Part shown: positions 1 through 11,502 of the stretch, in pieces
How the letters are laid out: each line of letters opens with the position of its first letter
Numbering within the stretch: position 1 is the first letter of the stretch
NCBI GenBank assembly: GCA_028023455.1
Contig: JAQFVV010000252.1
Coordinates: 1,393,349-1,457,348 of the forward strand
Direction: 5' to 3'
From: Epiperipatus broadwayi
Taxonomy: Eukaryota > Onychophora > Udeonychophora > Euonychophora > Peripatidae
DNA length: 64,000 bases
Made by a program: the position numbers and the translations under genes
Notes under the pieces: generated by a model
Databases searched by the model: none
Seen by the model: only the letters and a program-made list of their open reading frames with translations
Told to the model about the DNA's origin: nothing

Positions 1-1990
1 TGATACCTAACACATGTACTAAATTTGAATGAAATTCATTCAATAGAAGTAGGTTAAAATTAATTTACAAGATTTGGCTCAAATAAATAAACAAAATTTT
101 TAACTTAAATAAAAAAAATTTCAAATCAAATAATGTAATGAAGGCAGAAAATGAAAAAAATAGACAAAAAATTGTATTAAAAAAACTATGAGAACTCAGA
201 TTACTGACATGTAATAAATTAATTGTAATTGTAATCTCATTCATATTCAGAAAAAGCATTGAAAATATTAAATATAGCTTAATCCATCTTATAGTTAAGT
301 ATCTTTAGCAAAAGCAACAGTTCTATTAAGGAAAAAGCTCATTAGTTGCTATGTCTTTGAAATTATCTTATGATCTAAGGGAGGAGATAAGACATGCAAT
401 TGAATCTATAAAAACAAAAATTTCTAAAAAACTTAGAATCATTATGGATATTTTTTAAAAAGTTGCAAGTTAATTCTAATAAATCAATTTTAAATGAACT
501 TGTATATTAACCTTTCATATATGAAGGGTAAATGCTTTTACAAGTTTATTTAAAAATGATTTTTTGGCATTCATATACAAAAGGGTAAACATATTTGCAA
601 GTTTATTTTAAAATGGTTCTTTAGATTCTGCTTACAATTTGTCTTAGTAACATATTTGCATGTGATTATTTCATGAAGTATTTATATTTTTAAACATTGC
701 ATACTTCATTAGCAGTAGAAATTATTTGCATACAATTAAAATTATTAGTAAATAATAAATGATATACCAGATGATTGAAAAATTATGGTGTTTGTACTAA
801 TATTTTAAAAAGATAAAAAAAAGTATTATAAAACTATAATGCTTCTACTGAATCTTTGTAAGATCTTTACTAAAGTTCTTAGTAATCATCTAAAAAAAAT
901 TTTGAATTAATTCAAGTGAAATGAACCAGATGGTTTAAAAATGATTATAACAAAGAATAAAAAAGAAATTTTGTATTAAAATCATAGATTATAAAATGAA
1001 TTTGTCTCCATATTGCATTAAAATTGTAGAATATAAAAAGAATTTGATTTTATATAGCATTTTTTCTAGGTTTAATCCATGATCTAATTCTAGGATGTTT
1101 TCAAATTCTAAGTAATATTCATTAAAATCTAACAGTAGATTAGCTTATATAGAGATTGATTGCATGAAGCCACTAAAAGATTTAAATTGATAACAGTGGA
1201 GACAAAATCTTCCAACAGTCCAAACCATTTTCTGATAATTTTATAGGAAGTATTATTTGATTAAATTAAGAACCTAAAAATTTAAAAATGAATAGAAATT
1301 TTTTAAATAATTTAAGACTTTACAGATGCTTTAAGTAATAATACTTAAGAATTTCATGAAGTGTTTTAAAAAAATTCAAATAAAAACATAAAAAATAACT
1401 AACTGTAAATACTAAAAAATTTTAATGATAATAGAGGGCTTTATTTTGAATAATGTAACTACATATTTGTACACATACATAGAAAAGTTTTAACGAAAAG
1501 TAATTTTAAGAATTATGTTTAGCTAGCTATTGAATGATGCAAGTAATGAACATAGTGATGACTATAAAGAGAGAGTGGGTGCATATATAGATGACTTGTG
1601 TAAATTTACATATGATTCTTATGCATGGTGACTAGGCCATTTCTTCAAGATGGGAATGTAATATTCCTTCCTATTGGTGGTGTGCTTGATGCTTGATATA
1701 TGCCAAACTTCCTTAATCTTTCATTTTGTGTTATTTCACTCAGTGCAGACAATGCAATGGAGGTGGTATCAAAAGGATGTCCAGTTGCAGAACACATTGA
1801 AAAATTTTGAAACTAAGGTACATGATTTTAGATTTCTAATTAAGATTAAATTTCTTGCTCATAATTAATATATGAAAGACTGTTCTTTAATCATTTAGTG
1901 CAACAGCCTCCTTTTATTATGATGAATATTATTTCCTGAGACATTAAGATGTGAAAGCAAAATAAAAAAAGTATTGCCTTTGGTGAAGCC
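1..1990. other. A+T-rich noncoding stretch
   Basis: No convincing coding signal is visible; the frames longer than 60 codons here have low-complexity composition. At about 508-625 a unit of roughly 70 bp occurs twice in tandem, each beginning with a CATATA..AAGGGTAAA block and running into CAAGTTTATTT. Nothing else was recognised. Confidence 0.5.
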
Positions 1991-2004
1991 TTATCATTCC
2001 TGAA

Positions 2005-2880
2005 CTAAAAAATATTGTAAAACAACTCTATGTAGGTGTTTCCAAAGTCCACCACAATTGGGATAACTGCCTAATGTTTCAAATTTACAAAGAAAGTTAC
2101 CATTTGGTTGTAATATTTGTATGCAATTGCTTCTAGAATCTGCTACTCTTATATGTCCTTTCTGATCAACAGCAATGCCTTGTGTCTTAGAAATTAACCA
2201 CAATTGCTTCCCTTATTGCCAAGAAAATGTGCATATTGAAAATGTCGATAAATAATCAAAATACAATGATTATTAAGGTCTATTACCATCATATATCCTT
2301 CTGGAGTAAAAGCTACACTGCATTGGGAATCTAATTTTTTTTTACAATAATCATTTAAAGCCATATTTATTAATGAAATTGCCTTCTTTGCTAAAAATTT
2401 GTATACAATTATTACAAGTATCAGAAACAAGAATTTTACCTTCAGACTGCACTGCAACATTCCATGCATTGTTAAATTAGCCATTTTTATTACCCGTTTC
2501 TCCAAAAGTAAAAATGAAAGTGTCATCCAGAGAAAATACCTGAATACAATGATTATCTTTATCATCAACAATAATGTGTCTCTGATCATCAGTACATACC
2601 ACAGTTGGATTTTTGAACTGGCCATGTCATGACCTGGAGACCCAAACTTGTGGAGGAAAGTTTCATTAATGCTGAAAACTTGAGTACAATTATTACTTTG
2701 ATCAGCTACAATAATATGATGCATAAAATCATTAGAAACTCCCAATGGGTGACTAAGATGACTATCCAGTTCACCTTCTTTTCCAAAAGAATATAACATA
2801 GTTCCAACATTCTAATATTTCTGTGGAGAATGCACCATCACCTGTAAACAACTATCACACCATTTATAACTTGTATTATT
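2005..2880 (-). pseudogene. TRIM71/lin-41-like NHL-repeat pseudogene
   Basis: Reading the minus strand across frames gives at least five NHL beta-propeller repeats in the order found in TRIM71/LIN-41, an RNA-binding E3 ligase of the TRIM-NHL family. Clear blocks are SFGKEGELDSHLSHPLGV, then [69 protein letters not shown] and a final VVVDFGN-like strand before a TAG at 2007-2005. The frame breaks near 2622 and near 2205, with stops at 2479-2477 (TAA) and 2353-2351 (TGA) and a shortened last repeat. A stretch upstream of 2799, after an in-frame TAG, resembles the end of a filamin domain. RING, B-box and coiled-coil parts are absent. No intron is seen, which suggests a retrocopy, but NHL domains often lie in one exon and I see no poly(A) tail. 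Family assignment is from recognised repeat sequences; a different TRIM-NHL parent is possible. Confidence 0.82.
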
Positions 2881-4440
2881 CAAAAGCAAGGTAAACCTGG
2901 TTGTTTAAAATTTTAAAAAAAAATTTCCCATAGGTTTTTTTTTAATTATAATAATGAATTGAAAAAAAATAACTGTAAGGATTATTCTCATTTTATCTAT
3001 ATAAATTAATGCTTAATGGATAAAACATAGAATTAAATTTGGATAGGGTGCTTCTTGCAGAAATCCTTTAGCATTGTAAAAAAATGTGTTTATGTGCTTA
3101 AAAATAAAAGCATTTAATGAATGTTAATTATAGTTTTAAGACTTGGGAATTTAATATAATAGGAATACAAAGACTTTTGACTATACAGCAAATTTTGGAA
3201 AGATATTAATTGCATTTTATAAGAAAGAACCAAATGCAAAATTCATGTGTAAATGAATAAATAGAACCACTGGCATCTTTAAAAGAATTATGGGTTTAAA
3301 ATAGAGGACTGGACATGAATCTAATGTAATGAGATATATATGTTACATTTAAATTTTAGTACTTAATTTTTTTTTGTAAATATCTAATAATGAATTAAAA
3401 GCACAGACGTTCAAAATGCACAAATAATGAGTTATTAATTTATTAATAAGTTTAATCTAAATATTGAAATAAAATAAGCTTAAAAAAATTATAGAATCTA
3501 AGCAAAGATTCTAATCTTTAAATAAATAAAATAAAAAACCTTTTAATTTTAAAAATAACGAAGAAAGTTTTAACAAAAATAAAATTACAAAAAGATCCTT
3601 AGGGCAAAATGACTATTAAAAAGATTATTACGAAATAGATAAGAGTCAAGAAATAGAAACAAAAGGCTTGCTTTTCCCACCCAAGATATACACAGACCAC
3701 AGAGGAAAATCTACTGAATATGTTTGATGGACCTGCACATTCCTAGATAAGATGCCTCAGGACTATAAAAGGAAAAATTCAAAAGAAATAATTAATTAGA
3801 AGATTAGAATTTTTGAATTTGTTTGTTGTTACTGAAAAGTTAAAAAAAGTTATTGTCGCTGTTACCAAAAATATCTGTTTTAATCGTGCTTCCCTCAGAC
3901 CAGCTGGCCGAAGGCAGCTTTCATTTCCATGGATCCCACGATCGAACCACTAGTAACATCTTCAGAAATCATCAGAAATCTTCATAAATTGTCATCGTTC
4001 ACAAAAAATGGACCTTGCGTAAACTCAGATCTTCGTCATGAAGGAATGAGCACACAGAAAGGAAAGTATAAATGATAAAAATGAAATATAAACTCTTCAA
4101 TATAAAATCTCCGAACTTTATTTTTCTTTAAATATGAACTGTAAACTTTCTCTCTTGACCAAATCTGAACTTTATTTTTTATAAACCTTGCAATTTTAAA
4201 AATCTTATCTAAAGTTTAAACGCAATCTTTTTAAAATATGTTATAATTTTTTTTATTTATGCTTAGTATAAGGTCTTTTTGTAATAGGGCAGGAGTTTGT
4301 GATTGCAAAATCAAACACGTATCATTATTTATGCATTATTGGATTTTAAAAATAGGTCAAATCTATTATTAGATGTAAAAATAAGTTGAATATAATGTGC
4401 CATTTTAAAATAAGTTAAAAACCTTAAACTAAAGATTTTT
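2881..4440. other. noncoding, unrecognised
   Basis: A+T-rich sequence with one less biased patch at 3660-4060 that contains several CpG dinucleotides but no open frame of note. No repeat partner elsewhere in the window was found for it. Confidence 0.4.
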
Positions 4441-5440
4441 TTAAAGAATTAAATTGTTAAATTGACTTAAATTTAAGTTGAGTGTAGATAGCTGCTTAGG
4501 CTCATTTAAGTATATGTTAGTTTATAGGGGATTTGATTTTGGACTATTTGTTTCATAGTTGTGTTGATGCTGGTGGAGGGATATATGGATGTTTATATCA
4601 ATGTAATGCGAAGGGTGTTAGCACTTAGGACAATGTACCCAACTGAATGCATTACCCCAAAAGGAGTAGTCATGGCATTGAAATGGACGTGGAGTACTTC
4701 CCATGACATTGATCCTTTTTTTAGCTCTATGGATAGGGATGATAAGTCGGCAAGATAGACTGCTCTCCCATCCATACATAGCATTTTCTCATTTATTATT
4801 TTATATACATGTTTCCTTCACCAGACAGACACACATTCCTGTATTGGATGAAGGTCATGTTCTTCAAATAATATCACACTGTCAGATGCACATTCCTGTC
4901 AGCATGATTCTATGCTAACATGTTCACATTGCATTGGTTGCTGACATATATCGGGAAGTGAGCATTGGTGTGGCTGCGGACTTTTAGCCTGGAGTCAAAT
5001 GTTTTGAAAATTATTTAAGTGCATTGTCCAGGTGGCCTATCTATGCTCAACATTCTAATATTAAAAATTAAAGTTAAAAAAAAGATAATAATAATGAAAC
5101 ATAAAACATAACTTTTTATAGTAATTATTTTTCAAGTTTGTGTGAAATCACCTATATATACGTAAATAAAATCTTGTGTTATTAGTACTGGCAGTGATCT
5201 AGTTTATTTTTTTAATCTTTATGAAAAATACATTTTAATAAATATGCTTAAACCTCTGCTACTCCATGAGCTAGTGACTAGGCCTGACGGTCATAATAAA
5301 ATATCTATGTAAAAGTTGGATTTTAACAGCGCATATCTGCCTACTCTATAAATTTTCCAGGTTCAAATAGCCTGGTGCTGCCCTGTATGGAAGATACAAG
5401 AAGACCTCTGATTCACCCTGACCATCATACTAAACTTTGA
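4440..5440 (+). repeat. interspersed repeat R1, copy A
   Basis: About 1 kb shared with 20960-21870 (+), 34150-35150 (-) and 39545-40405 (-). Recognisable blocks in order are TTAAATTTAAGTTG, a region with CCTATGGAT..GATGGTAAG-like sequence, repeated CACATTCCTGT motifs, GCGGACTTTTAGCCT, then a 3' part with CTCTGCTACTC..GAGCTAGTGAC and GGTTCAAATAGCCTGGTG. The last block resembles a pol III box B (GGTTCRANNCC), so the 3' part may be tRNA-derived, but the spacing to any box A is too long to be sure. No protein is encoded consistently across copies. Short open frames here are chance frames in the repeat. Confidence 0.75.
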
Positions 5441-5684
5441 CAATAATAAATGGACAATCATAGATTAAATTAAATAATAAACTGTAAAAGATCATGAAAG
5501 TAATCATACCTGAAAAGAATGAGTAATATAAAAAAAATTTTGAATGATAGTGGAAACAGAAAAATCATAATATATATGTGATATAGATAAATGAGTAATA
5601 TAAAAAAAATTGCATTTAAGGGTGCCCATTTATGTGTGATATATAAATTTGTACTTTCTTAATAATTAAAATAATATAACATAC

Positions 5685-5893
5685 TATTATAAATTTAATT
5701 TATCCACTCTACTTTGAACACTTTTTAGCAAAAAACTTTTTATTGTACATATATGCATACACAATCATACATTTTGACTGTTGTGTCCAAAGTTATGATA
5801 TAATAAACAAAATAAAATACATAACTATAGAAATAATACCATAAAAATGTAAATAATAAATTTAATAAAATAGAAAACTAAAAAACAACATAG
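5685..5893 (+). repeat. left inverted flank of the PLE
   Basis: Reverse complement of 7265-7480 with scattered mismatches and small indels; the matching blocks are listed under the parent element. It probably represents a terminal repeat copy in inverted orientation. Confidence 0.7.
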
Positions 5894-6530
5894 TTCTATA
5901 TATTGAAGAATATACAAGGTTATAATATATTGTTCAAAAAAGAAGACTACTTTAAACAAAAAAGAAGTAGTTTTCCTGTACATATAATTAAAACAAGTAT
6001 TGAAAAAATAGAGTATAGAATAAATAAAAATGAAAAGAGTGGAGGAAAGAAGAAAAGTGAAAATAGATATATAGGAATAAAAACAAATAATAATGTAGTG
6101 AATAAGTTTAATAAAATTATAAAGAAGATTAAAAAAATGCAAAAGAATAATTAATACAAAAATAGTTAATAAAAAACACATTAAATTTAATGGATAACAA
6201 ATACATAGAATATAATAAAGATAATAAAGAAACAAGTAATGGAGTATATATGATAAAATGCAAACAATGTTTAAATAGTAGGATTAAAACAAATATGTGG
6301 GAGTATCTAAAATTTATATAAAAGAGATGAAAACAACATATGACAGATAATAAATCACTGATACATATACATATGAAGAACACATGATACAAATTTGCAC
6401 AAAGTTCAATAAAAATAATGTTACATACAGGTATTAATAAAAAAAGGAAAATAAAAGAAGCAATACTAATAACAAAGATAAAACCAAAATTTAATAGAGA
6501 TTCTGGGATTAGGATGACATTACTATAAAT
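5893..6530 (+). pseudogene. PLE linker and GIY-YIG endonuclease remnant
   Basis: Frames on the plus strand give a lysine-rich linker (the 83-codon frame at 5903-6154, with NRYIGIKTNNNVVNKFNKII) followed, after stops, by a GIY-YIG-like stretch NGVYMIKCKQCLNSRIK at about 6240 and the characteristic C-terminal block KIKEAILITKIKPKFNRDSG at about 6450-6510. In intact PLEs this endonuclease nicks the target to prime reverse transcription. Several in-frame stops and frame changes show that the copy is dead. The upstream RT motifs (YVDD and neighbours) are not present. Confidence 0.72.
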
Positions 6531-7264
6531 ATAGTTCATAAAAAAAATATATAGAGGAAAATATGTAAAGAGAAAATTACTTATAAATGAATTATGGGTT
6601 GTAAAAAAATAGTTACGTAGGAGTATACACATGAATATGTTTATAGATATGACATATTAATAAAATAAAAACCTAGCATAATATTTACTTATAAAACAGT
6701 ATAATATAAATTTATAAGAGAGTTATATAATAATAGTAATAAAAGTTAAAATGTATATATATATAATGAGTTGTAATGATTATAGATATAGTTGGTTTAA
6801 ATAATATATAATAAATGAAGCTACATAATTTTTAATGTTTTTTTTTAACTTTTAAAAAATTAAAATAAAAGTGGGTAAGTTAAAATATTATGATATTTAT
6901 AGTTTTTAGATAGTAAAAAAAGATAAATATAAAATATCAATAGCAGAAGAATGAATAAGAATATAATAGATATTATATGACTTGAAAATAAAATAATAGA
7001 TGCTTTATTAAACTGAAACTAATAAAACTAAAGTTTAAGTTTTTAAGGAATAGAAGTAATTAGATTATTAAAAATAATAAAAATGAATAATATATTTAAA
7101 TTAATAGTTGTTCATGAATATGTATATATATAGTCAGGAATACACACATAATTTATATTTAGTTTACATTTCTATTGTATATTTTCTTTTATATTACCTG
7201 GATTATATTATTTGGGTTTAATTATATTTATATTTATTTCAATTTTATTATGTTTTGTTATATT

Positions 7265-7480
7265 TTACGTTGTTTTTTTATTTTATTAATTTTACTGTTT
7301 ACATTTTTGTAGTATTATTTATATAGTTATGTATTTTATTTTGTTCTTTATATCATAGCTCTGAAGAAGACTGCAGGACAATGAAAACATAAGATTGTGT
7401 ATGCATATATGTACAATAAAATGTTTTTTTGCTAAATAATATTCAATATAGAGTAGATAAATTAAATTTATATAAGACAT
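7265..7480 (-). repeat. right inverted flank of the PLE
   Basis: Partner of 5685-5893. It holds the hammerhead-like core at 7361-7386, which in the left flank is degraded beyond recognition. Confidence 0.7.
7361..7390 (+). other. hammerhead-ribozyme-like core, probably decayed
   Basis: CTGAAGA at 7361-7367 fits the CUGANGA box and GAAA at 7383-7386 fits the second conserved box, inside a PLE terminal repeat. PLE termini are known to carry hammerhead motifs. The intervening bases pair poorly as stem II, so activity is unlikely. Confidence 0.3.
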
Positions 7481-9054
7481 TACAGCAAAATTGAGGAAGT
7501 AGTGAATTTGGTAATATAATATACTGTTATTATAATATTGTAAAACATGTATTCAGTCAAAATGCAAAAATAATTAAAATGCATTAAAAATATAATTTGT
7601 GTCAGACTTCTTTTTAAGTAATGTAAAGCAGTATCTAGTAATATCATTTTAGTATATCTAATATGAGAATTAAATAAGTCATGTGATAGATAAATAAATG
7701 TTTTAAACTTTAAAATTATTTATTTTAAAAGATTATCAGATGTCTAAATTTAAAATAAATATTGTTTTAAAATCTATTCTGAGAGATATGTCTAAATGTA
7801 AACAACAATAAATAAATGTATTAAATATTATTTGTAATATTTATTTTATTTAAATAATGTAAATTTCAGTTATGTAATATTTTCAATTTGTCCAGGTGTC
7901 TGTAATTTTAAGTGATAATTTTATTTGGAACCAGGAAGTGTTTCTAATTAATTTTTTTTTAATTGTCTAGACAAAAGTTTGTTTTACTTTTAAAATTTGA
8001 ATATAAATTAGGTAAATTTTATCTAACAACCTTCCCTAGTTAAAATAGAATAGAAATCAAAATAATCAGGAAAGAGATTATAGGTTAAATGGTTAATCAA
8101 AAGTTTTCTATTATGGACACATAACTACTACTATAAATAAAATAAAATTGACACCTCACTTTATAATTGGCTCTCAATCAATTTTAATTTTATTTTTATT
8201 TGTAGCAGTTAAATGTTAAGAATTCCAATTAAATTTTAAAAATGCAATTTTATTTAAAATTTTATTTTTCTAGCTTAGGTATGTAAGGATAATTTAAAAA
8301 ACTATCTGGACATAAGTATTTAAATTGAAACACCAATGGAACTGAAATTTTTATATCATCCAGCTTTTGTAGTAACAGTATTTAGTTATTACAATGTTTA
8401 GACTCTTATCTTTTAAATTTTCATCATTGGAAAATTTCAACAGAGTTATTAAGATTATTGTCATCATAATGATGCAAAAGCAATTGTCAATTTTAAAGTA
8501 CATTTGAATGTCTGTACTGTAAATTTGCCATAGAATACTTAAAATTTTTAGTGGCAATAATGACAATAAAAATATTAATAATTTCCTGATATTTATAAAA
8601 ACATCTCATTTCATATAAAATATTATTCAGAATTTATTTACTTCTACTAAAAGACTTTTAATTTCGAATAAAGATCATATTTTGTTATAGTAAATATTTA
8701 ATCAGATGTTTACAAAATATTTTAGGTCTAAAAAAGATAGTGTTTAATATTATCATAATAATATTTTATTTTAATAAAAATTTAGGTGTTGTATTTTAAT
8801 AAAAGATATATTATTAATTAAAAAATGACATTAAAGAATTTATTTTTTATGACTGTTTGTTTTCTCCCCTCTTGAAAGAGTGAAATCATTTTCTCAAAGG
8901 TGGATGATAAAAAAATCAACTTGCAACAAACTATGATGAATTAAACATTGTTTTTGACATAAAAATGAAATATAAAATATACCTGAGAAAAAGACATATT
9001 TCAATAAACTTGAATGATTTTTCAGCATTTAAATATTTTATAACACTTACAATA
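7481..9054. other. A+T-rich noncoding stretch
   Basis: Nothing recognisable. A weak frame on the minus strand at 8351-8566 has no identifiable motif and low-complexity composition. Confidence 0.4.
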
Positions 9055-9490
9055 ATATGTAAATCTATTATTATAAAGTAGTGAAATTTTTATAATTATT
9101 AAAAAGGAAGTGAACTTCTGATAATGCACTATTTCTTAAATATTATAAATATTTGTGCACTCACCTGCCAGTAAGAGTTTTAGAAACTTAAATGAATTAC
9201 TTAAGTTTAGGGCATATTTGTATATACACTACTCTTATTGACCATGCTTATATCAGGAGTTGATTCTATTATGTGCCTGATATTATAATCAAATATTGAA
9301 TTTTACAAATTTAGTTAACAAATATGTTCTAAATTTAAGTGATTCACTAATGTTTTTAAAAGTCTTACTGGTGGGTGAGTGTACAAAGATATATAATATT
9401 CAAGAAATTTCACATTATCAGAGGTTCACTTCATCTTTAATAATTACAAAATGTTCAGTGCTTTATAATAATAGATTTACATTTATAAAT
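9055..9490. repeat. inverted repeat of module R7
   Basis: The left arm (about 9055-9215) and right arm (about 9315-9490) are reverse complements, sharing blocks such as ATAATAATAGATTTACAT, CATTATCAGA and CTTAAGT. A spacer of about 100 bp separates them. The same module recurs directly at 9600-9790 and, more diverged, inside the MITE at 33095-33250 (GATAATGC.CTATT and CAGTGCTTTATAATA blocks). Confidence 0.7.
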
Positions 9491-9599
9491 CATATAATTC
9501 TTATCATAGGTGGTTAAAAATGAAACTGTGTCTTTCTCCTATGATAGATTAAATAAATTTGTACAATTCAATATTTGATTATATCATCAGGTACACAAT

Positions 9600-9790
9600 A
9601 AACTCAGGCCCTGATATAAGCATGGTTAATAACAGTTGGTGTATGTACAAATATATTCTAATCTTAAGTGATTCATTTAAGTTTTTAAAACTCTTACCAG
9701 TGGGTATGTGTGCAGAGATTTATAATATTCAAAAAATAGCACATTCATCTATAATAATTATAAAACATTTTTATATAAATAGCAAATAAA
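9600..9790 (+). repeat. third copy of module R7
   Basis: Same orientation as the right arm of the preceding inverted repeat. Shared blocks are CTGATATAAGCATGGT, TTTAAAACTCTTACC and GTGGGT.TGTG. The short open frame across it is not a gene. Confidence 0.65.
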
Positions 9791-10544
9791 TAGATTTAAA
9801 AATCTGAAATAATCATAAGCATTTTTACAATATTCAACACGTTATTATTACAAAAAAATAACTTAATGCAAATTGAAAACAATTAGAGAACTTTATTCTC
9901 ATGAATATTAATTAATCTACTTGTTACAACATAAAAGTTCATATTATCAAACTAGAAATAAAAAATAAATTAACTGTTTAAAGTTTAAACAAATCAACTA
10001 CTAAAATCACCAGTAACATATATTAACATCTTTGACATTTTAAAATAATCAGTATTATGTTCTTTCAGAACTATTGTTTTATAGCATCTATACCAATCTT
10101 CAGTTAATGCAGAAGTCATTATTAGTATTCCAATAGGAAATATAAAGTTCTTTCCACATAAAGACCACAAATTGTGAATATTGTATGACTGCATCCTGGT
10201 TACATCAGCTTTAAAATTTAATCAATGCTATAAGAAATGCTTTATATTTCACATTAGATACTAGAAATGACCTTACTTTTAGCTGAAGATTGATTCTGAT
10301 GTTGCAAAACTGTTGTCATGGAAAATCTGATTATATATTCAGAAAATATTTCATTTTATAAATTTTATATTTTTTATATAAATGCTGATTTAATATACTT
10401 TGATTATAATCAACTAAAAAATAGCAAGATAAAATTGCTAGAACATAAGAATAGTTTTGTACACAAACATTATTTTACATTTTTTCCTATGATATATTTT
10501 ATGAAGAAATAACAAAACCCTTCTCATCTTTGAATAATATGTCT
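9791..10544. other. A+T-rich noncoding stretch
   Basis: No repeat partner or coding signal was seen in this interval. Confidence 0.35.
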
Positions 10545-10714
10545 GTTGTGTAATTTTCACTACACCACTCTCATGCAAGCTATGAACTAGTTTGTAAAAC
10601 TAGGAACTAGTTTATATCTACTTTTAACACTTTGTGTGGAGGGTTAATCATAAACATATGACTAAAGACATGTGAAAAAGATATATAAGTGTGGTGTAGT
10701 GAAAATGTGTTACA
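10545..10714. mobile_element. small MITE with ~20 bp terminal inverted repeats
   Basis: The left end reads TGTAATTTTCACTACACCAC and the right end is its reverse complement with a 3-4 bp insertion (GTGGTGTAGTGAAAATGTGT then TACA). Total length is about 170 bp and there is no coding capacity. The target duplication is not clear. Confidence 0.6.
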
Positions 10715-11139
10715 GAAATATTATTCATTCAGTGTTTTACTGTTATCTTGGTAATATTTAATAATTTATTGATTTTTGAAGCAAATATTTTATAAAAGAA
10801 TATATTTTAGCAGAATTTGTAGAGAATTGTTAACTATTACTGTAATAATACATGTATGATTTAAAAAGATTTTATTTTCATCAATAATCATGAAAATCTT
10901 TATTATATATATATACACACACAAAAGAAAGTAATTTAAACTTTAATAATAGTACTGGAAACACTCTTTGTGAAACCATTATATTTTGTATAAAACAATT
11001 GTTTTTAATGTACAGTATATGTATTTCAGGAAAACTTGTTTTATCAATTATCCAAAGACAGCTACTATCCATATATATAAAGATATATAATTAGATACCA
11101 ACCAGTAACCACCTAAACAGTCACAGTATATATATATGT

Positions 11140-11300
11140 TAAAATGAAGATTTGCACGGGTTAAATATATAAAATACATATTTTGCGGGTTCATCCGTGT
11201 TAAATACTTTTAATATCAATATACTGACGTTTCGACTTGGTCACACAAGCCATCCACAGAGTTATAAAAAGGTAGAAAGACGGTTGTAGAGGCGCTACAA
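11140..11300 (-). repeat. PLE-type terminus with hammerhead-like motif
   Basis: A compact, less A+T-biased patch whose minus strand contains CTCTGTGGATGGCTTG, a TGTGAC loop and CAAGTCGAAACGTCAG. This resembles the terminal region of Penelope-like elements. It lies about 150 bp beyond the left arm of the PLE palindrome and may be a fragment of a different element. Confidence 0.5.
11224..11262 (-). other. hammerhead-ribozyme-like fold
   Basis: On the minus strand a six-pair stem II can form between GGCTTG (11251-11246) and CAAGTC (11239-11234), closed by loop TGTGAC. It is followed by GAAAC and preceded by CTGTGGA. The consensus CUGANGA box therefore has U where the conserved A6 is expected, so catalysis is doubtful. 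The stem is seen directly; the ribozyme assignment rests on the known association of such motifs with PLE ends. Confidence 0.4.
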
Positions 11301-11502
11301 TATATATATATATAACCATTAAATGTCTGTATTTTTAAATCATATAATAATAACTCAAACAAATTTATTTAACACAGTATTCAAAATTAAATAATATATT
11401 CTTTACCAGAAGTACTTTCAATTGGTTCACTGACAATCTTTATCAACCATTAATACAAATGTACAGAAAATAAAAACTTGCATTACCCATCATTCAATCC
11501 AT

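Larger units (their letters stand above)
5685..7480 (+). mobile_element. decayed Penelope-like element with inverted flanks
   Basis: A Penelope-like retroelement remnant. A coding relic of the linker and GIY-YIG endonuclease lies inside, on the plus strand. It is bounded by roughly 210 bp inverted repeats (5685-5893 and 7265-7480) that match over blocks such as ATAAATTTAATTTATC, TTATTGTACATATATGCATA and AAAATACATAACTATA. Penelope terminal repeats are known to occur in direct or inverted orientation, so this arrangement fits the family. The reverse transcriptase core is missing. Confidence 0.72.

Noticed and set aside
2399-2632. Plus-strand 77-codon frame
   Set aside because: Antisense shadow of the NHL pseudogene.
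5825-6632. Two long minus-strand frames (136 and 167 codons) rich in Phe, Ile, Leu and Tyr
   Set aside because: They are antisense to the lysine/asparagine-rich PLE relic; apparent membrane character is an artefact of A+T-rich DNA.
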